A stretch of DNA of 64,000 bases from Alteracholeplasma palmae J233 (GCF_000968055.1 NC_022538.1:124001-188000), one strand, 5' to 3'; counted from the stretch's first letter, positions 29,955 through 38,945 are shown. The notes: generated by a model not told the origin, from the letters alone. Numbers and translations: made by a program.

Positions 29955-31524
29955 AAAAGAAAGCTTTCTTAAAGTTTATGAAAATCATCAGTCGTTATTT
30001 GTCATTGGAGGGTTTATTCTCTATTTTCTATTATTAGTACTACTAGCAACTGTTGGGCAAACAGCACCCTATAGAAGTTATGTTGTAAAATTTAGTTTAC
30101 CTGCAATTGGTAATGTTGAAATTACATGGTATGCCGTCTTTATCTTATCAGGAATTGTCTTAGCAGCAATCGCAGCTTTAAGAGAATTTAAAAAAGCTGG
30201 AATCAATCCTAATATTTTATATGATGGATTATTATACTGTGTGCCTTTAGCAATTATAGGAGCTAGATTATGGTTTGTCTTATTTAATCCAGGTACTAAC
30301 TTCTTTGCCTTTACAGATGGTGGATTAGGTATTCATGGTGCGATTATTGTTACATTCGTATTCTTAATTTTTTATACTAAATGGAAAAAAGTATCTTATT
30401 GGTTTGTTCTAGATGTGGTTGCCCCTGGATTTTTAATTGGTCAAGTTATGGGACGTTGGGGAAACTTTATGAACCAAGAATTATATGGACCTAAAGTAAG
30501 CCATCTTAATTATTTACCTAAATTTATTAGTGAGCAAATGTATATTCATGGCAGTTTTAGACAACCTACATTTTTATATGAAAGCATTTGGAATCTATTT
30601 GGTCTTGTTCTAATACTTATTTTAAGAAAGAAAAAAATATTTAAATTAGGAGACATCTTAGCATTCTATTTAGGATGGTACGGTATTGGAAGAATTTTTA
30701 TAGAAGTCCTACGTATTCAATCAGGTTCTGGAGAGCCATTAGGAATTGGTGGAGCTGGAATCACAGATATTTCACAATGGTATTTATCTACGAGCATTCT
30801 AACTTCTATAGGTCTAATTTTGGCAGGTATTGCAATATTCATACTAAAAAGATATTTTGTTAAAGGTCTACCTTACTATTCTGAATATGGAAGAAAAGCT
30901 ATCTTATTTGATTTAGATGGAACACTTATTGATACAGAAAAAATTATTATCGCATCTTTTGAATATGTATTTAAAAAATGGTTACCTAATGTTAAACTAA
31001 CAGCAGAAGATAAAAAAAGTTTTGTAGGACCTACCCTTCATCAAACATTTAGTAGATATTCCAGTGATGAAAAAGAAATTGAAAAGCTCATTACAGAATA
31101 TAGAAAATATAATAAAACCCTTCATGACAAAGGGGTTAAAGCTTATCCAAATGCTAAAGAAACTCTAGATTTTCTAAAGGTTAGAGGTATTAGATTAGGC
31201 ATTGTTAGTTCTAAAGCAAGAGTAATGGTTGAAGAAGGACTAAAACAAAATGATTTATTACAATATTTTGAGGTATTGGTTTGTTCTGATGATGTTGAGA
31301 ACCATAAACCACATCCAGAACCACTTTTAAAAGCAATTAAAGCTTTAAATGCTCCAATTGATACAACAATATATGTAGGAGATCATAGTAATGATGTGCT
31401 TGCCGCAAAACGAGCTGGAATGATTTCTTGTCTAGTAGAATATAGTACACATTTAAAAGAAGCATTACAAAATAACCCAGACTATGTCATTGAGGGATTA
31501 GAACAACTGAAATATTTAATATAG
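29944..31524 (+). CDS. lgt: Fusion: prolipoprotein diacylglyceryl transferase (Lgt) + PpaX-like HAD phosphatase
   Basis: Residues 1-about 316 are Lgt: six to seven membrane helices with GLGIHGAIIVTFV, MGRWGNFMNQELYGP and a C-terminal GRIFIEVLRIQSG. Lgt transfers diacylglycerol to the lipobox cysteine of prolipoproteins. From residue about 318 the frame continues into a HAD hydrolase: DLDGTLIDTE (motif I), VSSKARV (II), NHKPHPEPLLKA (III) and VGDHSNDVLAAKRAG (IV). This matches PpaX-type pyrophosphatase. In Bacillus these are separate adjacent genes. No stop or frameshift lies at the joint. Both ATGs at 29941 and 29944 are possible; AAGGAGG (29931-29937) favours 29944. The HAD domain follows the last helix, so it should be cytosolic. 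Confidence 0.9.
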   Translation: MKNKKESFLKVYENHQSLFVIGGFILYFLLLVLLATVGQTAPYRSYVVKFSLPAIGNVEITWYAVFILSGIVLAAIAALREFKKAGINPNILYDGLLYCVPLAIIGARLWFVLFNPGTNFFAFTDGGLGIHGAIIVTFVFLIFYTKWKKVSYWFVLDVVAPGFLIGQVMGRWGNFMNQELYGPKVSHLNYLPKFISEQMYIHGSFRQPTFLYESIWNLFGLVLILILRKKKIFKLGDILAFYLGWYGIGRIFIEVLRIQSGSGEPLGIGGAGITDISQWYLSTSILTSIGLILAGIAIFILKRYFVKGLPYYSEYGRKAILFDLDGTLIDTEKIIIASFEYVFKKWLPNVKLTAEDKKSFVGPTLHQTFSRYSSDEKEIEKLITEYRKYNKTLHDKGVKAYPNAKETLDFLKVRGIRLGIVSSKARVMVEEGLKQNDLLQYFEVLVCSDDVENHKPHPEPLLKAIKALNAPIDTTIYVGDHSNDVLAAKRAGMISCLVEYSTHLKEALQNNPDYVIEGLEQLKYLI

Positions 31525-31535
31525 AAAGAGGGATT

Positions 31536-32450
31536 ATGATGTATGATTGTTTAATTATAGGTGCAGGACCTGCTGGAATGACAGCTGGCATCTATGCTAA
31601 AAGAGCAAACTTAAAAGTAGCAGTATTTGAAAAGATGGCACCAGGTGGTCAAATTGTTAATACTGCTGAAATTGAAAACTATACAGGTTATACAAAAATG
31701 AGTGGGGCAGATTTAGCTTTAAAAATGTTTAATCATACCCAAGAAATTGGCGTAGAAACTATTTTTGAAGAAGTGATTGAAGTCATAGACAATGGTAAAA
31801 CTAAAACAGTTGTCACAAGTGATAATCGATATGAAACAAAAACAATACTGATTGCGACTGGAACAGTTCCTCGTATGCTAGGTGTTACTAATGAAGAAAG
31901 TTTTGCTAATATGGGTATTAGTTGGTGTGCTATTTGTGATGGTCCATTATATAAAGAAAAAAATATCGCAGTAATAGGTGGGGGAAATAGTGCAGTTGAA
32001 GAAGCTTACTATTTATCAACTCTTGCTAACCATGTCACTGTTATTCAAAATTTAGCTACATTAACTGCTGATAAAAAAGCAATTGATATTCTAGCAAAAG
32101 CTAAAAATGTTACATATAAATATAATTCTAAAGTGATAGAATTTGTTGGTAGTTTAGGACAATTAGAAGGTATTTTAATTGAAAATGAAAACAAAGAACA
32201 AGAATTAATTAAAGTTGATGGTGTATTTGAGTATATTGGATTAATTCCTGTAACAAAAATGTTTAAATCATTAGGAATATTAGATGAATATGGTTATGTT
32301 TTAGCTAATGAAAAAATGCAAACAAATGTACTTGGTGTTTTTTCAGCAGGTGATGTCAATAAAAAACAAATTAGACAAGTCGTGACTGCTACAGCAGATG
32401 GTGCGATTGCAGTTCAAAATATATTAAAGTATTTAGAAGAGTGGGAATAA
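31536..32450 (+). CDS. trxB: Thioredoxin reductase
   Basis: The 304-residue FAD flavoprotein reduces thioredoxin with NADPH. It has GAGPAGMTAG near residue 8, the redox pair CAIC (C131, C134 in SWCAICDG), a second GGGNSAVEEA dinucleotide motif and a C-terminal GVFSAGDV FAD motif. Length and motif order are canonical. It lies 11 bp after the lgt fusion and is followed after 1 bp by whiA, in the same operon. Confidence 0.96.
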   Translation: MMYDCLIIGAGPAGMTAGIYAKRANLKVAVFEKMAPGGQIVNTAEIENYTGYTKMSGADLALKMFNHTQEIGVETIFEEVIEVIDNGKTKTVVTSDNRYETKTILIATGTVPRMLGVTNEESFANMGISWCAICDGPLYKEKNIAVIGGGNSAVEEAYYLSTLANHVTVIQNLATLTADKKAIDILAKAKNVTYKYNSKVIEFVGSLGQLEGILIENENKEQELIKVDGVFEYIGLIPVTKMFKSLGILDEYGYVLANEKMQTNVLGVFSAGDVNKKQIRQVVTATADGAIAVQNILKYLEEWE

Positions 32451-32451
32451 A

Positions 32452-33390
32452 ATGTCTTTTGCTAAAATGGTTAAAGAAGAACTAGCAACTATTAATAAAA
32501 TGCAAGATGAGCAGCTTTCAGAATTAGCTGCTTTTATGCATTTGAATGTGGAGTTGGAAATTAAAAATCATGAAAAAATGTTATGGTTTAAAACAACTAA
32601 CCCGACAGTTGCAAGAAGATTTTTAACTTTAGTAAAAACACTTTATAAAACAGATGCAACCTTAATGACAAGTCAAGAACATAATTTTAAGAAGAAAAAC
32701 AGTATTCATATTGGTATAAAAGAAAATGTTGATCAAATCTTATCAGAACATGACTTGTTTTATGAACAAGAGAATTTAGAACTATTAACTCAGACTGTTG
32801 AAACAAAAACAGCCTATCTTAGAGGATGCTTCCTATCATCAGGATCAGTCAACCATCCTAAAACAGGGGAATATCACTTAGAAATATATAGTGATAATCC
32901 GACTAAAATGGTCTTTATTCAAAGACTAATGAATGAATTTAATCTAAATGCTAAAATTACTCAAAGAAGAAACGGCTATATTGCCTATTTAAAAGAAGCT
33001 GAATGTATCGCAGACTTTCTAAGATATATTGGCGCTGTTGAAACAGTTTTTTTATATGATGATATTAGGATTAAAAGAGATTTTAATAATTCAATCAATA
33101 GAGTGATTAACATGGAATTAGCTAATGAAAAAAAGGTCATTCAAGCAGCATCAGAACAAATAGAAGATATTGAAATAATTGAAAAAAAAATAGATTTAAA
33201 CACGCTAAGTGATAAAATCATTAAAGCAATGAATCTAAGAAAAAAATACCCTGATACAAGTTTAAGTGAACTAACAACCTTATATCTTAAAGAATATCAA
33301 GAAACCATTAGTAAATCAGGGCTTAATCATCGTTATATGAAAATAAAAGAGTTAGCAAATCAAGTTAGGAATGATGAAAATGGACGTTAA
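32452..33390 (+). CDS. whiA: DNA-binding protein WhiA
   Basis: The 312-residue protein starts with FAKMVKEELA, has the LAGLIDADG-like region (TAYLRGCFLSSGSVNHP near residue 121, KMVFIQRLMNEFNL) and a C-terminal helix-turn-helix (LRKKYPDTSLSELTTLY near residue 263). WhiA is a DNA-binding factor influencing cell division and chromosome organisation in Gram-positives; its exact role without a cell wall is open. It overlaps acpS by 11 bp. Confidence 0.95.
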   Translation: MSFAKMVKEELATINKMQDEQLSELAAFMHLNVELEIKNHEKMLWFKTTNPTVARRFLTLVKTLYKTDATLMTSQEHNFKKKNSIHIGIKENVDQILSEHDLFYEQENLELLTQTVETKTAYLRGCFLSSGSVNHPKTGEYHLEIYSDNPTKMVFIQRLMNEFNLNAKITQRRNGYIAYLKEAECIADFLRYIGAVETVFLYDDIRIKRDFNNSINRVINMELANEKKVIQAASEQIEDIEIIEKKIDLNTLSDKIIKAMNLRKKYPDTSLSELTTLYLKEYQETISKSGLNHRYMKIKELANQVRNDENGR

Positions 33391-33736
33391 AGGCATTGGC
33401 ATTGATTTAGTTGAAATTCAAAAAATAAGAGAAATAGGATTAGAAAAATTTAAAAATCGTATTTTATCTGAAAAAGAAATCCTAGAGTATAATCTTATTC
33501 TAAATGAGAACAGAAAAGAAACGTATTTAGCAGGAAGATTTGCCGCTAAAGAAGCGCTATTTAAAGCCTTTAAAAAAGGTGATTTAACTGCTAACTATAA
33601 AGACTTTTCTATTTTAAACGATGAGTCTAACGCCCCATATGTTGAATCTAAATGGACTAAGGATGTAAAAGTACTCATTTCTATTAGTCACACAAAGGAA
33701 TACGCAACAGCCTTTATCATAATAAATACGAGATAA
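33380..33736 (+). CDS. acpS: Holo-[acyl-carrier-protein] synthase
   Basis: The 118-residue enzyme moves 4'-phosphopantetheine from CoA to acyl carrier protein. GIGIDLVEI opens the protein; the Mg/CoA site RFAAKEALFKAF lies near residue 56, and the C-terminal SISHTKEYATAF matches the family. Starts at 33371 and 33374 are in frame, but AGGA at 33367-33370 is best spaced for 33380 and gives the usual length. Its presence implies fatty acid or lipid synthesis with ACP. It overlaps the end of whiA. Confidence 0.93.
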   Translation: MDVKGIGIDLVEIQKIREIGLEKFKNRILSEKEILEYNLILNENRKETYLAGRFAAKEALFKAFKKGDLTANYKDFSILNDESNAPYVESKWTKDVKVLISISHTKEYATAFIIINTR

Positions 33737-33738
33737 AC

Positions 33739-33767
33739 TTGTAATTATAGCCTTATTTAGATATAAT
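33739..33767 (+). promoter_or_regulatory. Promoter for the membrane-anchored protein gene at 33796
   Basis: TTGTAA (33739-33744), 17-bp spacer, TATAAT (33762-33767), only 3 bp after the acpS stop. The two boxes and the spacing fit a sigma-A promoter. Confidence 0.75.
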
Positions 33768-33795
33768 AATTCATGAAAGAATAGGAAGTGGAAAA

Positions 33796-34476
33796 ATGGC
33801 TAGAGTTAATACTAACACTAAGAAAAATAAAAAATCTTCAAATAATAAAAAAGAAGTACGACGTTCTAATGTTGTTACTCAAGAAGAAAGTCCAAAAGGC
33901 GAAGCCTTCTTTAAAATTGTTTTATGGCTAATGTTCGCAGCATTTTTAGCGGCAGCGACTTGGTTAATTGTTCAAACAATTATCAATAATAATGATAAAG
34001 AAACAAAACCATTTGAATCTGAGATGTATGTTACATTAGATGAAGTAAAAGCACTTGATGCAAGTGAAAATTTTAAAGAAACAACAAATGAAAATCTTAA
34101 AAAAGCTTTTTCTACAACTAAATTAGATGTTTATGTTTACTTTTATAACAGCAGTTTAACTGATGGAAAAGAAGTTTACCAAACTGAAGATAGTAAATTA
34201 ATTAAAGAATTATGGGAAAATGCAAAAAAAGAAACATATAAGAATGAAGCAGACGAAGAAGTTAATTTTTATAGCTTTGAAGGAAACTTTACAGTATTCT
34301 TCTTTGACTTTGCAAACCAAGATTATACTTTAAAAAACTTTACAAATACTGGAACAAGTGAAGCATTCCCTTATTTAGGAAAAATCAGTGCAGTTGAAGA
34401 TACTCGTGAAGTAGCTAAAGGTAAAAATGTTTCAGCTCAACTAAAAGACTTAATACAAAAATCAAAAAGCAAATAA
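33796..34476 (+). CDS. Single-pass membrane protein of unknown function
   Basis: This 226-residue protein has a very basic first 30 residues (many K, R and N), one membrane helix (about 42-64) and an extracytoplasmic domain of about 160 residues with several FYSFEGNFTVFFFDF-like beta strands. The N-in, C-out topology follows from the positive-inside rule. No family is recognised. It has its own promoter and ends at a terminator, so it may be monocistronic, but tex starts just 40 bp later. Confidence 0.65.
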   Translation: MARVNTNTKKNKKSSNNKKEVRRSNVVTQEESPKGEAFFKIVLWLMFAAFLAAATWLIVQTIINNNDKETKPFESEMYVTLDEVKALDASENFKETTNENLKKAFSTTKLDVYVYFYNSSLTDGKEVYQTEDSKLIKELWENAKKETYKNEADEEVNFYSFEGNFTVFFFDFANQDYTLKNFTNTGTSEAFPYLGKISAVEDTREVAKGKNVSAQLKDLIQKSKSK

Positions 34477-34495
34477 AGGGTGATCCCCTTTTTTG
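34475..34495 (+). terminator. Short terminator before tex
   Basis: AAAGGG (34475-34480), 5-nt loop, CCCTTT (34486-34491), then T-rich sequence. The small stem suggests partial termination before tex, whose ribosome binding site follows at 34501. Confidence 0.7.
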
Positions 34496-34515
34496 TATTT
34501 AAAGGTGGTATGAAA

Positions 34516-36678
34516 ATGAACGAACAAATTATAAATGAAATGATAAGTAGTTTAAAAATATCTAGAAAGCAAATAGAAACAGTTCTCTTACTATTACAAG
34601 AGGGAAATACAATTCCATTTATTGCTAGATATCGTAAAGAAGCAACCGGTGGATTAGATGAAGAGCAAATTAATGCCATTCATAAAGAATGGGATTATGC
34701 TAATAATTTATTCAACCGAAAAGAAGATGTGATTAGACTGATTGATGAAAAAGGTTTATTAACACCTGAATTAAAACAACAAATTTTAGCTTCTACTAAA
34801 TTAGTAGAAGTAGAAGATTTATATCGTCCATTTAAAGAAAAGAAAAAAACTAAGGCAACAGAAGCGATTGCTAAAGGTTTAGAACCTCTTGCAAAATGGT
34901 TATTAACTTTTCCAAATGAAGATGTCTTAAAAGAAGCATCTAAATACATAACAGAAGAAGTTAAAACAGAAAAAGAAGCAATTGAAGGAGCCTTATTTAT
35001 TATTGCAGAAATCATTAGTGATAATGCAGAATATAGAAAATATATAAGAAATGCTTTATATTTCCAAGGTACTTTAGTAACTAGTGTTAAAAAAGATGCT
35101 GTAGATGAAAAAAAGGTTTATGAAATGTATTATGATTACAGTGAACCTATAAAAGCAGTTAAACCTCACCGTGTCTTAGCATTAAATAGAGCCGAAAAAG
35201 AAAAAGTTGTCTCAGTTAAATTAGATATTGATAAAGAAATATTAACTAATTATTTAGAAAAACAAGTCATTCTTAAAGACTCTAAGGCAACACAATACTT
35301 AAAAGATGCAATTGCAGATTCATTAAAACGACTTATCTTTCCTAGTGTTGAACGTGAAATTAGAAGTGAATTAACAGAAAAAGCAGACGATCAAGCCATT
35401 GAAGTCTTCTCTGAAAATTTACAAAAATTACTATTACAAGCACCATTAAAAGGTAAGATGGTACTAGGGGTTGACCCAGCATTTAGAACAGGATGTAAAT
35501 TCTCTGTTGTAGATCAAAGAGGACAAGTCTTAGAAAAAGGTGTTATTTACCCGCATGAAAAATCTATTGGACAAACAGTAACCCAAGAACAAATAGAAAA
35601 ATCAGAAAAAATATTAGTACCAATTATTAATAAATATAAAATAGAACTTATCGCAATCGGTAACGGAACTGCTTCTAGAGAAACAGAAAAGTTTATTGCA
35701 GACTTAATTAAGAAATTTAATTTAAGTGCTAAATACGTCATTGTCAATGAAGCAGGAGCTTCAGTTTATTCTGCAAGTGAATTAGCTCGTGAAGAATTCC
35801 CAGATTTTTCTGTAGAAGAAAGAAGTGCCGCTTCAATTGCTAGACGACTTCAAGACCCTCTATCAGAATTAGTGAAGATTGATCCTAAATCTATTGGTGT
35901 TGGACAATATCAACACGATGTTGCCCCTAAAAAATTAAACGAGTCTTTAAACTTTGTAGTAACACAAGCAGTTAACCAAGTTGGTGTGAATGTGAATACT
36001 GCATCTAAAGCACTTTTAATGTATGTTTCAGGACTTAATAAGTCTGCTGCTGAAAACATTGTTAATTACAGAAATAAAATAGGTGGTTATAAAAATAGAG
36101 CAGAATTAACCAAAGTTCCTAGATTAGGGTCAAAATCATATGAACAAGCAGTAGGGTTCTTAAGAATACCAGAAGGTGATGAAGTACTTGATATGACCGC
36201 AATCCACCCTGAAAGTTATGGTATTGCCAAAGAAATTATGAAAAAATATGCATTAACAGGTTCAATGTTTGGTAAAGATGAAATTAAGCCAATTATAGAT
36301 GGTATCAATAAAACAGAGTTATCAAAAGAACTTAATGTAGATAAATATACCTTAGATGATATTCTAGACTCATTTAAAGCACCATTAAGAGATCCTAGAG
36401 ATCAGTTCTCACAACCTATTCTAAAAAGTGATATTTTAAAACTGGAAGATTTAGCTGTTGGGATGGAACTTGAAGGAACAGTTAGAAATGTTATTGACTT
36501 TGGAGCGTTTATTGATATTGGTTTAAAAAATGATGGATTATTACATATTTCTAAGATTTCTAAATCATATATTAAACATCCAAAAGATGTATTAAGTGTT
36601 GGAGATATTGTAAAAGTATATGTATTAAATATTGATAGTGTTAAACAAAAAGTTGGTTTAACAATGTTAAAAGACTAA
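34516..36678 (+). CDS. tex: Transcription accessory protein Tex
   Basis: The 720-residue RNA-binding protein shows the Tex layout: an N-terminal helical part with IPFIARYRKEATGGLDE near residue 35, a YqgF-like RNase H fold around VLGVDPAFRTGCK, helix-hairpin-helix DNA-binding repeats, and a C-terminal S1 domain (about 645-715; GTVRNVIDFGAFIDIG). Upstream in-frame starts exist at 34480 and 34510, but AAAGGTGG (34501-34508) is spaced 7 nt from the ATG at 34516. A strong terminator follows. Confidence 0.95.
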   Translation: MNEQIINEMISSLKISRKQIETVLLLLQEGNTIPFIARYRKEATGGLDEEQINAIHKEWDYANNLFNRKEDVIRLIDEKGLLTPELKQQILASTKLVEVEDLYRPFKEKKKTKATEAIAKGLEPLAKWLLTFPNEDVLKEASKYITEEVKTEKEAIEGALFIIAEIISDNAEYRKYIRNALYFQGTLVTSVKKDAVDEKKVYEMYYDYSEPIKAVKPHRVLALNRAEKEKVVSVKLDIDKEILTNYLEKQVILKDSKATQYLKDAIADSLKRLIFPSVEREIRSELTEKADDQAIEVFSENLQKLLLQAPLKGKMVLGVDPAFRTGCKFSVVDQRGQVLEKGVIYPHEKSIGQTVTQEQIEKSEKILVPIINKYKIELIAIGNGTASRETEKFIADLIKKFNLSAKYVIVNEAGASVYSASELAREEFPDFSVEERSAASIARRLQDPLSELVKIDPKSIGVGQYQHDVAPKKLNESLNFVVTQAVNQVGVNVNTASKALLMYVSGLNKSAAENIVNYRNKIGGYKNRAELTKVPRLGSKSYEQAVGFLRIPEGDEVLDMTAIHPESYGIAKEIMKKYALTGSMFGKDEIKPIIDGINKTELSKELNVDKYTLDDILDSFKAPLRDPRDQFSQPILKSDILKLEDLAVGMELEGTVRNVIDFGAFIDIGLKNDGLLHISKISKSYIKHPKDVLSVGDIVKVYVLNIDSVKQKVGLTMLKD

Positions 36679-36683
36679 AATAA

Positions 36684-36728
36684 GAAGATATATTATCTAG
36701 GGTAGGCCCTAAATAGTATATCTTTTTT
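36684..36728 (+). terminator. Rho-independent terminator after tex
   Basis: AAGATATATTATCTAGGG pairs with CCCTAAATAGTATATCTT with few mismatches and is followed by T7 (36722-36729). Confidence 0.9.
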
Positions 36729-36758
36729 TGTTTTATAATATTATTTTTAATAAAATAC

Positions 36759-36805
36759 TTTTATTTTTATACTATGTGTTGTATAATATTACGTGTTAGA
36801 AAGTA
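36759..36805 (+). promoter_or_regulatory. Promoter region of the second PadR module
   Basis: TATAAT at 36782-36787 has a poor TTTTAT -35 match 17 bp upstream. The flanks include ATGTGTT and ACGTGTT half-sites (36774-36780 and 36791-36797) 17 bp apart, around the -10 box, consistent with PadR autoregulation but not proven. Confidence 0.5.
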
Positions 36806-36817
36806 TAAGGTGATGTC

Positions 36818-37138
36818 ATGGAAACACAACTTAAAAGAGGCGTAATTGAAATATACGTTTTAGCTCAACTAAGAAAAAAAGAATCTTATGGTTATGAAAT
36901 TGTCTCAACATTATCAAAGTATATAGAAATATCAGAATCTACACTCTATCCTATACTAAGAAGATTGGAAGTTGCAGATGAGTTAGAAACATATAGTGTT
37001 ATACATAATGGTAGAAATAGAAAATACTATAAAATAACAAAAAAAGGAATTAAGCATATAGAAGAGTTTCTAGATGCATGGCAAGATATCATACAAACAT
37101 ATGATCAGATATCTAATGATTATGAAGAGGTGAAATAA
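36818..37138 (+). CDS. PadR family transcriptional regulator
   Basis: The 106-residue winged-helix protein shows QLKRGVIEIYVLAQL, YGYEIVSTLSKY, ISESTLYPILRRLE and VIHNGRNRKYYKIT. It is clearly paralogous to the regulator at 20439-20759, with the same length and the same IQLKKG/TQLKRG start. The next gene follows after 1 bp, giving a padR-HAAS-DUF4097 operon. It likely represses its own operon, a family habit. Confidence 0.93.
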   Translation: METQLKRGVIEIYVLAQLRKKESYGYEIVSTLSKYIEISESTLYPILRRLEVADELETYSVIHNGRNRKYYKITKKGIKHIEEFLDAWQDIIQTYDQISNDYEEVK

Positions 37139-37139
37139 A

Positions 37140-37709
37140 ATGAAAAATATACTAAGAAAAATAGAAAATAATCTAAACGGAATGACTAAAGAACAAAAAA
37201 CAGAAATCCTAGAGTACTATGAAGAAATGATTAATGATCGCTTAGAACACGGCGAAACTCTTATAAATATAGAAAAATCTATTGATTACAATGAAATCAG
37301 AAAAAATTATTTGCCTAAAGCAATTTATCAAAGTAAAAATAAAAATGTAAAAGAAAGCTTTAAAGTATCAGCTAAATTATTTTTATATTTAATCTCTAGC
37401 CCATTTTGGATACCACTTGCGATCATTTACTTTGTCATTATATTTGTCATGTGGGTATTTATATTTTCTATGGGACTTATTACACTCTTAGTTCCAATCA
37501 GTATCTTTGTATGGATGTTTAGAATTATTTTTGATACATATTCTGCATCAAGTACATTATTAACAATAGGATATGGATTTATCTTAATTGGATTAATTAT
37601 CCCTTTAGGATATTTTATGATAAAACTATTTAAACATATCAATGATACTTTAATTAGAGTTTTTAGTAAATTAGTTGGTGGCAATAAAAAAGAGGTAATT
37701 ATAAAATGA
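37140..37709 (+). CDS. HAAS (DUF1700) membrane protein
   Basis: The 189-residue protein has an N-terminal HAAS domain (about 1-55; ILRKIENNLNGM, ILEYYEEMINDRLEHGE) and three hydrophobic helices (about 85-105, 110-130 and 138-160), followed by a basic tail. It is the split counterpart of the first half of the protein at 19109-20446. It overlaps the next gene by 4 bp. The family is linked to PadR regulators but has no proven biochemical role. Confidence 0.82.
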   Translation: MKNILRKIENNLNGMTKEQKTEILEYYEEMINDRLEHGETLINIEKSIDYNEIRKNYLPKAIYQSKNKNVKESFKVSAKLFLYLISSPFWIPLAIIYFVIIFVMWVFIFSMGLITLLVPISIFVWMFRIIFDTYSASSTLLTIGYGFILIGLIIPLGYFMIKLFKHINDTLIRVFSKLVGGNKKEVIIK

Positions 37710-38593
37710 AAAAGAAACTATTAATGATCACGATATTATTTCTTGCTATAGGAGCATTTTTTACGACTTTCGCTTTTGTTATAGGGGCTAAGCCAGACGA
37801 TATTGTAAAGGTAATTATTATTGATGATAAATATACGCAACAAGAAGAATATGTTATTTCTAATGAAATCAAAAACCTTAATCTAGATACAACCGACAGA
37901 TCATATGTTATTGAAAAGAGTAATAAAAACTATAGTTATATTGAATACTTCTTATATGAAAGCGAAGAAAATACTGTTATCAAAAAAGATGATAATGGTG
38001 AATTAAACTTTGAAATAAAAAATAAAGCCTTTTTACTATTTACTACAGGGTTTGCTACTAAAAAAGTACGCACAGTAAAGGTTTATTTATTAGATGATGC
38101 AATAAACAATTTGGATGTAGAAACCTCAAGTGGTTCTATAGAAATAAAAAACATAGTAGGAATTAAAAACTTGGATGTATCAGTAGATTCTGGTAGCACA
38201 AAGCTTAACAATATGACAGTAAACGAACTAACAATAGATTCAACAAGTGGTTCAATAAACCTAGAAAATATCCGTGCTAATAAAATACAGACCAAAGTTG
38301 ATTCTGGCAGTACAAAAATGACTCATGTAAAATCAGAAGATCTTAAAACAACTTCAACAAGTGGTAGTGTTTATCTTACTTCAAATGAAATAATGAATCA
38401 TGAAATTGTCGTTATAAGCGGAAGTGTTAAGATTAAAGAAGCAAGAACTGATGTTGGTTTTGATATTAAAACGACTTCAGGAAGCATCCGAATTTACGGA
38501 GAAAAACGTAAAGAAGTAAAAGATAAATTAGAAATTTATCCTATAAAATATCAAATCAAAGTAACAAGCGGTAGCGTTAAAGTAGAAAAATAA
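37706..38593 (+). CDS. DUF4097 beta-repeat membrane protein
   Basis: The 295-residue protein has one N-terminal membrane helix (about 6-28), then a DUF4097 region of about 200 residues. It contains repeated beta-turn motifs (SSGSIEIKNI, DSGSTKLNN, TSGSINLENI, TSGSVYLTS, TSGSIRIYG, TSGSVKVEK) roughly every 20-25 residues, a beta-helix-like stack. The repeat continues to the stop. It ends the padR-HAAS-DUF4097 operon, and a perfect 12-bp terminator follows. Confidence 0.85.
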   Translation: MKKKLLMITILFLAIGAFFTTFAFVIGAKPDDIVKVIIIDDKYTQQEEYVISNEIKNLNLDTTDRSYVIEKSNKNYSYIEYFLYESEENTVIKKDDNGELNFEIKNKAFLLFTTGFATKKVRTVKVYLLDDAINNLDVETSSGSIEIKNIVGIKNLDVSVDSGSTKLNNMTVNELTIDSTSGSINLENIRANKIQTKVDSGSTKMTHVKSEDLKTTSTSGSVYLTSNEIMNHEIVVISGSVKIKEARTDVGFDIKTTSGSIRIYGEKRKEVKDKLEIYPIKYQIKVTSGSVKVEK

Positions 38594-38600
38594 AGCTATT

Positions 38601-38636
38601 AGAAGAGAAAAAAACAGTTTTTCTCTTCTTTCTTTT
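38601..38636 (+). terminator. Rho-independent terminator after DUF4097
   Basis: Perfect 12-bp stem AGAAGAGAAAAA/TTTTTCTCTTCT (38601-38612 and 38618-38629) with a 5-nt loop, followed by T-rich sequence. Confidence 0.85.
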
Positions 38637-38675
38637 AAAAAAAGTATATTTTTCAATAATTGCGTAAAAAAATGA

Positions 38676-38704
38676 TTGACTTTACATCTAAAATAAGATA
38701 TCCT
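38676..38704 (+). promoter_or_regulatory. Promoter of the tRNA pair
   Basis: TTGACT (38676-38681), 17-bp spacer, TATCCT (38699-38704), 21 bp upstream of tRNA-Ser. Confidence 0.7.
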
Positions 38705-38725
38705 ATAAAGGCGCAATAACCAATA

Positions 38726-38816
38726 GGAGTAGTACTCAAGTGGCTGAAGAGGCGCCCCTGCTAAGGGTGTAGGTCGGGAAACCGGCGCGAGGGTTCAAAT
38801 CCCTCCTGCTCCGCCA
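38726..38816 (+). tRNA. tRNA-Ser (anticodon GCT)
   Basis: The 91-nt sequence folds as a class II tRNA: acceptor GGAGTAG/CTGCTCC with one G-U pair, anticodon arm CCCCTGCTAAGGG with anticodon GCT, a long variable arm, T-arm GAGGGTTCAAATCCCTC and encoded CCA. It decodes AGC and AGU. Confidence 0.95.
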
Positions 38817-38825
38817 CCCCATTAT

Positions 38826-38901
38826 GGCCCGTTGGAGAAACGGTTAACTCACATGCCTTTCACGCATGCATTCACGGGTTCGAATCCCGTACGGGTCACC
38901 A
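38826..38901 (+). tRNA. tRNA-Glu (anticodon TTC)
   Basis: The 76-nt sequence has acceptor GGCCCGT/ACGGGTC, anticodon arm CATGCCTTTCACGCATG with anticodon TTC, T-arm CGGGTTCGAATCCCG and encoded CCA. It lies 9 bp after tRNA-Ser, in the same transcript. Confidence 0.95.
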
Positions 38902-38914
38902 TAAATGAGAATTC

Positions 38915-38945
38915 AAAAGGATAAATGATATCCTTTTTTGTTTTT
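38915..38945 (+). terminator. Terminator after the tRNA pair
   Basis: AAGGATA/TATCCTT (38917-38923 and 38929-38935) with a 5-nt loop, followed by T-rich sequence. Confidence 0.88.

Noticed and set aside
34480-34515. Upstream starts of tex
   Set aside because: They lie within or just behind a terminator hairpin and before the ribosome binding site; the ATG at 34516 fits.
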